A stretch of 64,000 nucleotides of DNA, taken from Scalesia atractyloides. Its lineage: Eukaryota; Streptophyta; Magnoliopsida; Asterales; Asteraceae. The translations under genes were made by a program, and so were the position numbers. Positions within the stretch are counted from its first letter, which is position 1. Each line of letters starts with the position of its first letter. Below are positions 56,986-64,000 of this stretch, one piece after another. The notes below the pieces were generated by a model. The model was not told the DNA's origin. It saw only the letters and a program-made list of their open reading frames with translations, and did no database searches. The stretch lies in assembly GCA_947069175.1 (NCBI GenBank), contig CAMTDV010000003.1, positions 31,219,353 to 31,283,352 of the forward strand, read 5' to 3'.

Positions 56986-59900
56986 GAAAATGGAAACGCA
57001 TTCGCATCATCAGCAGTCTCAACCACAGCAGCAGTTCAAAACATAAATCTTGAAAACGAAATGGGGACTATGACAAAACCCCCAAAGTTGATGAACTTGG
57101 AAGATTATTTTGGATGGAACTAGACATTTGTTAACTAGACACAAGCAAATTATTTTGATTGCTTGTACGCCATTGAGAAGATATATGCTACACAGTTGGT
57201 GAGAATGGGCTTGAAAAGACATTAACTCAGTTTACTACACTAGAGAAAGATAAGTTCGTGAGGGAGAAGATAATGATGAATATCTTGCAGCAAGCCATCA
57301 AAGAAGATATATTCACTCTACTGCAACATGATGGTAACGCTCAATCTCTTTGGAAAGCTTTGAGGGTGAAATTTCAAGGAAGCACCAAGATGATTAAAAG
57401 CAAGAAGTGTTGTTGAAAAAAGAGTTCGATATCTTTAATATGTTAAAAGGTGAAACAGTGAAGCAGTTAATCGAAGGGTATTGTCACCTTGTGGTTGAGA
57501 TGAAAAGATTGGTATTCAAAAAGAAAATGAAGAGCTAGTTGATAAATTGGCTGATGCATTGACTGAAGGAGATTGGTCAACCTACTTGACAATCTTGAAA
57601 AATAGATAATAATATGGAACTTTGAGTTTGTCAAGGTTCATAGAAAAACTGGAAGGTCATGAGCTCGAAATGCAAAAGATGGATAAAACCAAAGGCTCAC
57701 ACATTCAACAAGATGTAAATCTGTACTACAAAGCAAGTTCAACAGCCAATACTCAAAGTCCAAAAATAAACACTGCTTTTAGCGTAGACAGTTCTTCGAG
57801 TCCTTCCTCAAATCATTAATCTAGTGGTGGTTTTCAGTCATTCCCATCTTATGATCCTAACTCACCACGAACACCGCAATCTTCACAAAATTCGAACAAT
57901 TTTTAAAGTAGCTAGAGCAACCAAACCAACTCGAACCAACGAATTTTACAGTGCAATATCGTTGTGAATCTGAAGAATGTTCAAGATTTTAAAGAGAATA
58001 CCACAAAGCAACACATGAGTTACTTGCATTTGTGTTAGAATCGTATGAAAGTTTGGTAGCTGGAAAGATTAGTAGCCCTAACATGACGAGAGAAGATTAT
58101 GAGCAAATTGATCTAGAAGAGTTGGAACTAATCGATATCAAATGGTGCATGGCCAACATTGTTCGCAGAGCACAACACTTTATGGAGATCACACGGGTAA
58201 AAACAGTTTTGATGGACCAAATAGAAAGCTTGGGTTTGACAAGTCAAAAGTCACTTGCTTTAAATGTCGAGTGAAGGGACACTTCAAGAGAGAATGTCCA
58301 AACCGCAAAGTAAATGGAAATCAAAATCCATTTGGAGATAATTACTACAGAAAGGCGATCTATCACAAAAATTCACCACCTCAAAATACATCAAGAATGA
58401 TTCAAATTGAGGATGGTTCTCAAGTTCCAAAGACAAAGCTTTTGTTGTTTCACAAGAGGACGAAGGATTCAACTGGAACAAGTACATTTCAAAACCTGAA
58501 TGTATTGCACTTTTGGCAGAGATTAGAGAAGAACTTGAACAAGTTGAAGAATGCTTTGCTGAGGTAACCTTCGATGAAGCTCCAAATGAAGAATGCTACT
58601 ACGATCCTTTAGCTGAGCAAGAAATTTTTCATAGCGCATTAAAAATTTAATACCGCCTGATGTGTATAAATCTTTTGCAGGTTTCTTTGAACTGAATTAT
58701 ATTGTGCGCCGTGAAGAAGAGTTTAAGCCAGAATTGAAGAAATGATCGATGTAAACAAAGAAATGACTTTTGAGAATCTCATAGAGATTGCAAACAAAGC
58801 GATGATGGCAATCTTGAAAGAGGTAGTTTCTGAACAGGTTCAGGAGAGGGTAAATGAGTCGGTAAAAGAAGAGGGTAAGGTTCAGGTGATCGAAATTGAA
58901 AAACCTTGCATGAAGTGCTCAGATCCTTGCAAGGAATGTTCTAAAAAGGATGCAAAATATAAAAAACTAAAGAAGCTTTCTGATAACTTGTCAAGTGATT
59001 ATAAAGAAACAAAAGAAGCATACGATAAGTTGAGCAAAACTATTAAACAGTTTGAACTAGCAAGTCGAGAAGACAATGCTACGTTTTCCATGCTAAAAAC
59101 AACTGTTATGGATAAATATTCATCTTAACATGATTGCTAAGCTAAAAAGTGAATTAGAAACAATGAAAATGGAAACAGAATGGGTGAACAAGTTGTTCAT
59201 CAGTTACTCAACCCCTCGTATGTGATTGATCATATTCTTTCTAAACAACCGGAAAAATTGAAAAGGAAGAAAAGGATACCGTTTCTAAAAAAAGGTATGA
59301 GTTATAATCGAGTTCCACCCCCGATGTCAGAAAGTTACTCCAAGAAAAAACCTGATGGGGTTGAGAAGACGCTAAATTTGAAACTCAAAACTGAAACAAA
59401 AGAAGAGCTGCCTGCAACTCCTGATATAACGTACACCAAATATGAAAATGAGTGTGAGACAGATGTAGTAAAAAATGTAGTTGAAAATGTTTTGGAAAGT
59501 GAAAGTGATAACACTGAATTTGAGAGTGTTGAGTCTAACTTGGAGAAAACTAGTTCAAGTTCACCTTCTGAAAATGAAGAAAGTTTTCATAAGAATTATC
59601 TTCAAAAATCATAATCCAGTTCGAATGATGATCCTAATATGGTTGCATATAGAATGAAAGGTTCTGACAAACTATATTTTGACTAAGATTTTCCGATCAG
59701 AATGTGAATCTTGAAAAAGTTGATCAAGTGTTTAAATTGGTTGAAGTAAGTTTGTCTGAGCTTGAAAATCTGAATGCATCTTACTATTCCAAACTGAAAC
59801 ACTTTTACAATAACAACACAAAGAAAAGGATTGGGATATGTGAAGAAACATAACGACAAAATTCGAAAAACAAAAATTTTCAAAGAATGCAAACCTTGTT

Positions 59901-60479
59901 TTTGGAACAAGTTCAGAGAGTGAGAAGGAAAGTTTGGCCAAAGAGCAGTCAAACGATGAGTTTTATGCTAAAAAGAAGCGTCGTTAACAGGTTATGAGAT
60001 CCTCTGTTGGAAATGACATTAGGGCATGCTTCAAATGCAACCAAGTCAAGCATATCACAAGACAATGTCCCAGACCAACTCTAAACCTGTTTACAATGTC
60101 AAAAAAGTCTAGAAGATGTGAATCACAAATCCCCAAAGTTTGTTCCAACACAATTTTTGAAAAGAAACACTGAATCTAAAAATGTGAAACCAACAAATGT
60201 TAATGTTTCAAACAAAAACGTTGGTGAATCATCAAGCAAAAATGAACAAAAAGATTGAAACTTTTATCCTAAACAAGCATTTTCAAAATCACAAACTTGG
60301 ATGATTAAAATAAAACCATCTTCTGTGAAAGTCAAAACGATTGTACCAACCATGATTGATAAAAAGGTTGAGATTGAACAGAAGTTTGAAATTAAAAAAG
60401 AAAGTGTTTGTGAACAAAACGTGGAAAGCCCAAACCCACCAATGACCGTTAAGGCTTGGGTCTCGCTATTCATATAATC
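56986..60479 (+). pseudogene. Copia gag, long form with two zinc knuckles
   Basis: The start is probably ATG at 56986 (MKMETHSHHQQSQPQQQ). 57060-57400 matches the Copia gag core (KPPKLMNLEDYFGW, FDCLYAIEK, MNILQQAIKEDIFTLLQHD). The first CCHC knuckle CFKCRVKGHFKREC lies at about 58257-58298. A long charged coiled-coil linker follows, with open stretches 58742-59128 and 59180-59614 (KCSDPCKECSKKDAKYKKLK). The second knuckle CFKCNQVKHITRQC is at 60029-60070. The reading runs to KAWVSLFI near 60476. Many stops (57121, 57137, 57410, 57819, 59127, 59612) inactivate it. A double-knuckle gag with a coiled-coil linker is typical of SIRE-like Copia elements. Confidence 0.75.
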
Positions 60480-60514
60480 ACTTTACATGTGTAGGGGCTC
60501 TCGAGATCAATAAT

Positions 60515-60919
60515 TGTTAGGTCCTAGAAGTGTAAGACTGACACATCAAATATACGCAAAGGTCTATCGTAGCTAACTGGGATTAACTGGGTTAGTTTGT
60601 ATTAGGTTTGGACCTTTATAGGTCATTTGGGCATACCATTGGACATGTCGGCCAGGCAAGCCCATGAGGGGCATGCCATTACCCTAGGTATATAAGCTAA
60701 GCTTATGTCATTTCTAAGGTTAGACTTTTGGGATTTCTCTAGAGAGCCTCCATCTTGTACCAGACGGTTTTTCTTGTTCTAGTAATAGAATCTTGTGCAA
60801 GGTGTGAAAGTTGATTCGTATTGTTCTTTCATCTTTTTGGTTTTCTTGGATCATCGCCAAGTTTGGATTTCGCCCATCCCTGGTGATTGCGTTGTTAGAT
60901 CCAGATTTTGGGACTTACA
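60515..60919 (+). repeat. Copia 5' LTR (405 bp)
   Basis: Runs TGTTAGGTCCTAGAAG...GGGACTTACA. It has a TATA-like GGTATATAAGC near 60688 and is followed by a PBS. Ends are shared with the LTR at 6756-7085, but the body is different. Confidence 0.85.
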
Positions 60920-60921
60920 AT

Positions 60922-60934
60922 TGGTATTAAAGCC
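60922..60934 (+). promoter_or_regulatory. Mutated primer binding site
   Basis: TGGTATTAAAGCC differs from the initiator-Met site TGGTATCAGAGCC at two bases, both C/G to T/A changes. Confidence 0.8.
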
Positions 60935-61058
60935 TGTTGAATCTGTTTCCATGTTCAGATCTGATATCACACGCGTTTCTGTTTGGTTCCAGCTGAAAAC
61001 AAGCATTTCAAATTATACTGTTGCATTTCGAACTAAATTCAGATGATATTCTTGCATT

Positions 61059-61378
61059 TTTAATCGTCTCTGGTGCATCTCTGATCATCTTTGGTGCATC
61101 TCTGATCATCTCTAGTGCATCTATGATCATCTCTAGTGCATCTTGGATCATTTCTAATGCATCTCTAATTATCTCTAGTGCATCTCTGATCATCTCTAGT
61201 GCATCTCGGACCATCTCTAATGCATCTCTGGTCATCTCTAGTGTATCTCTGATCATCTCTAGTGCATCTCAGATCATCTCTAGTGCATCTCTGATCATCT
61301 CTAGTGCATCTCGGATCATCTTTAATGCATCTCTAGTGCATCTCTGGTGCATCTTTGATCATCTCTAATGCATCTCTG
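61059..61378 (+). repeat. 21-bp minisatellite in the Copia leader
   Basis: About 15 units of TCTCTAGTGCATCTCTGATCA with variants. It gives a 7-residue peptide repeat (SASLIIS) on the plus strand and a similar one on the minus strand; both are by-products. It lies between PBS and gag. Confidence 0.9.
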
Positions 61379-61734
61379 GAAATGTTCCGAGTTGACCCCT
61401 CATTCCGGATAGGATACTATTTCAAGTAAAATATAAAAAGAATAAAAAATAGAATAAAATAAAAAAGGTTTTGGACATTATATATCATTGGATTCGTATC
61501 GTCGAGACGAGTCTAACAGTCTATTTTGGCAAAAAAACTGTTTCGGTTATCTGAAGATGTTTATAGCCCAAGCTCAGTACTCGAACATAGTTTTCAACCC
61601 AGTATGTAATCCAAAACTGAATGCAAATCCGAACATTGTCTTTAGCCCACTAATCAAAGCATCCGTTAACAGCACTGCACCCTAGGCACAAAATCAAAAC
61701 CCTAACTTGCGGGATCAAGTGAAGGAAAGCTGAA

Positions 61735-63650
61735 TGAGTTTATTGGAGACTATAATGTTGATCATGTCGTGGAATATGTGATGCGCTTGCTTGAACGTGG
61801 GAGGCGAAAAGAGGAAGTAAGGAATGAGACGAATTCCTTTTTGGGTGATGACAAAGACTCTTTTGTATCTTGGTTGTGGGAGCATTTACACTCAAACCAA
61901 GAGCTATACGCTCAATAAATGGAACCTCATCCTGAAGAAGTGGCCGAACAGAAACCTCAAGCCCAGTAAGCAGCAATCAGCAGCCCAGCACCCCAAACTC
62001 TACCTCAAGCCGAAACTCAAGCTGACAAACCAAGATCGCTCACTGACACAATCAACTACCTTTTGTGCATTGAACCTTGCAGGAGTGGGGTTGCCCAACT
62101 CAGGGCACTTAATTCCAAAATGACTAATGATTACTACAATGCAATAGCTCAGTGCATCGGCCTTTGACAAAGTAACAAATTACTCACAGAAAAGGTTGAA
62201 GCACAAAAGAAAGACATAGCTCAGCTCCACCTGGATGTAAATCAACTGAAATGTTGGGACCATGATTACAAAACCAGATTAAATTCAAAAACCATGGAAT
62301 GTGACTTGCTAAGAGTTGAGCTTGGACTTCTTGCAGGAAAATATCAAGAAAACGAAGTTAATATAAAGAAGTTTGATACCTCCAGCAAGCTCGTTCAAGA
62401 CATGTGCAATGTGCAGCTGGCATATAAGGAGAACAAGGGGAAGTGTTTGGGATTCAATCAGGTTGCCCCACCATATAATCACAGCTACATGAAAATGCCT
62501 GAAACCGACGAAGAAATTGAGAGAGCACATCATATGGTGTACGGCAAACCTAGTGATTATATGTCAGATACACGGGAACCATCTGGTGCTATTGACTCTT
62601 CTAATGATTCAACTAGAGTGTTTGGTCTTTCATCTGATAAACCAGGACTCTCCGATTCTATCAAAGCTGATGAAAAGAGAGCTGACATGAACAAGGTTCC
62701 AAGTGCGCAAACTGAACAATCTGGACCTTCTTCTTGTGATGAAAAGGTTCAGATCATGCAACAAGAGCCGAAACGGTCAGATCAGAGACGAGGAAAGAAA
62801 AGGTCTAAACGTCAAAGACAATCTCGTTCTCCGGGATCATCAATGGGTACAATTGTCCTAAAAAGGCTCGTAATGTAAAGAATTCCTTTGTTAAGCTAGT
62901 TAAAAAATAGCAAATGTGAGAAATCTACATTTGACTATGCTAACAAAGCTTTTGGAAAGTCTAGTGAGATTTCTAAACAAAACTTGCAGTCTAATCGAAA
63001 CAAGAAGAATCAAAAGAAATCTCCACAACTGAAGGCCCTTGCAAACGACACGTAAAAACATCCAAATTCATCTTCGTCTACAAGAAATGTGCAAGGAAAT
63101 CAAGCACAAAAGGGATCAGTTCATCCTTCAGGGCCTACAAGAGCTACACATGCTAATCAGAATGCCTTATACGTGAAGAGACAAACATGCTTCAGTTGTG
63201 GCATTCCTGGTAACATTGCTCGGAACTGCACATATAGTCCCCATGTTTCCGATCATGCTCAAAATCAGAGGGTTACACCAAAGAATAATAATCATTCCAA
63301 GCTGATGAAGGTATCATCACCTAAGGCATTGACGAATGTGAATTCCAAGGTTAAACCATCTGATGGGGATTGGAACGTTGCCAAAAACAAATGCAAAGCT
63401 GTTCAGAAACAAAATTGTTTCTAAAACGACTAAACCTGAAACAGCCAAAGTCGCTCAATCAAAGGCAACAACCGCGTTTGTTAAAATGAAACAGATTTGG
63501 AAACCCAAATCCAAAGCTGCAGCAACATCACCACTCCTTGAAACAAAAGGGGATTTGTGTCTGAAAGAAGTGTTTTATTTTGATGCTTTAGGGAAACCTA
63601 GGACCACGATGGCATGGGTCCCACCGTCTTACTAATTTCCTTATTTTTCA
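61735..63650 (+). pseudogene. Copia gag (C-terminal half) with altered zinc knuckle
   Basis: Broken frames read MNEFIGDYNVDHVVEYVMRL (about 61734) and, after several stops, MTNDYYNAIAQCIGL and a coiled coil (LLTEKVEAQKKDIAQLHLDV; 62294-62878 ELGLLAGKYQENEV). A Lys/Arg-rich end follows (RRGKKRSKRQRQ). The knuckle at 63188-63229 reads CFSCGIPGNIARNC: the His of CX2CX4HX4C is Asn here, so zinc binding should be impaired. 63363-63635 continues to the peptide preceding protease (KPRTTMAWVPPSY). Confidence 0.65.
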
Positions 63651-63655
63651 GGAAC

Positions 63656-63880
63656 AACCAAGGAGGAGCTGTTGACAATCTCTGGAATGTTGATAGCGGT
63701 TGTTCCAGGGATATATCGGATAACATCTCACTGTTGCAAAAAGTTCAATTTTTTTTACGAGTACGATGTTTCCTTTGGAGGAGATGAGGTAAGAAAAGAT
63801 CAGCGAAAATGTACAAATTTAAATTTCGTGCTTTAATTTTGAAAATGATTAGTCTTTAATCTAATGACGGAATGGTTAAG
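63656..63880 (+). pseudogene. Copia protease N-terminal stub
   Basis: NLWNVDSGCSRDISDN (63677-63724) keeps the Asp-Ser-Gly active site. A frame change leads to YEYDVSFGGDE (about 63757-63789) and traces of the region just before the pre-integrase (LTND-GMV, about 63855-63875). Homology then stops; non-coding sequence follows to the inverted repeat at 63951. Confidence 0.65.
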
Positions 63881-63950
63881 CAATAACAACAAAAAAATAT
63901 TTTCCTTTTCTTTCGTTTAAAACTTTGTACATACATTTTCTTTATTAGGT

Positions 63951-63990
63951 AAATTTGTGCATAAAATATGATGCACAAATTTAGGGGGAA
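63951..63990 (+). promoter_or_regulatory. Inverted repeat and purine tract
   Basis: AAATTTGTGCA (63951-63961), a 10-base loop, TGCACAAATTT (63972-63982), then AGGGGGAA. The same arms occur at 2876-2913 in the first Copia element. Confidence 0.85.
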
Positions 63991-64000
63991 GGAGGGAGAT

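Larger units (their letters stand above)
56466..60514 (+). mobile_element. Copia element, leader and gag part, decayed
   Basis: PBS, leader and gag follow the LTR. Gag stops short of protease at 60514, where a second Copia LTR begins; the rest of the element would lie beyond the window if this is a nested insertion. Confidence 0.8.
60515..64000 (+). mobile_element. Second Copia element, nested, lacking INT/RT/RNase H, runs off the end
   Basis: 5' LTR, PBS, a leader with a minisatellite, gag C-terminal half, a protease start and then post-pol-type sequence with inverted repeat and purine tract. It sits in the gag of the preceding Copia. Flanking bases at the left are ATAAT; the other end is outside the window. 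Confidence 0.75.

Noticed and set aside
61008..61368. Repeat proteins on both strands (SASLIIS; MIRDALE types)
   Set aside because: The 21-bp unit is a multiple of three, so frames stay open by arithmetic. The stretch is non-coding leader.

Overview
The window is a stretch of plant nuclear heterochromatin made almost entirely of nested LTR retrotransposons. No intact host gene is visible. Evidence for a plant: both superfamilies carry initiator-Met-type primer binding sites (TGGTATCAGAGC), the Gypsy LTRs end in TGTGACA, the Copia elements have two-zinc-knuckle gags and an extra ORF after pol, and there is a fragment of a plant PXA/PX-domain gene. An acidic EEDP-repeat ORF and the style of the Copia elements suggest a eudicot, most likely Asteraceae; that part is inference.

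Layout. 1-7085 (+): 3' part of a decayed Copia element (INT, RT, RNase H, spacer, extra post-pol region, PPT, LTR). About 7.2-11.3 kb (-): a Copia derivative with gag and a protease stub but no INT/RT/RNase H. 11.35-16.0 kb: the least retrotransposon-like part, with a microsatellite, a broken PXA/sorting-nexin-like fragment that still has an intron donor, and a CACTA/Ptta-type transposase remnant. 16.08-16.97 kb: a lone LTR. 17-22 kb (-): another Copia element (INT to RNase H). 22.0-24.3 kb: a Gypsy LTR fragment and an apparent endogenous caulimovirid capsid-like remnant.

24.3-53.4 kb is a nest at least three deep. An old minus-strand Gypsy element (LTR 24319-26997; coding remains 27.0-27.7 and 37.5-40.5 kb) was split by a plus-strand Gypsy element (27724-37469). 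The plus-strand element later lost its 5' half across a GCATGT microhomology. The old element's gag end is cut by a minus-strand Copia LTR (40524-40929), and that Copia was split by a young, structurally complete minus-strand Gypsy element (41156-52648, TSD ATCTT, LTRs about 99.5% identical by eye). The young element has PBS, PPT, an intact extra ORF, gag and pol, but three in-frame stops and one gag frameshift make it non-autonomous as sequenced.

53.4-64 kb (+): a Copia element whose LTR is interrupted by a solo Gypsy LTR (53806-56408) and whose gag is interrupted by a second Copia element (60515 to the window end), which again lacks INT/RT/RNase H.

The most interesting signals are nucleic-acid structures rather than genes: (i) four stem-loops with compensatory stem differences in the transcribed part of the young Gypsy LTR; (ii) an 11-bp inverted repeat beside the purine tract in two separate Copia elements with unrelated loops; (iii) an ACTTCGTACGAAGT-like palindrome just upstream of the TATA box in three different LTR-type promoters; (iv) a 27-bp minisatellite carrying a small dyad in each unit, inside a 4.6-kb LTR.
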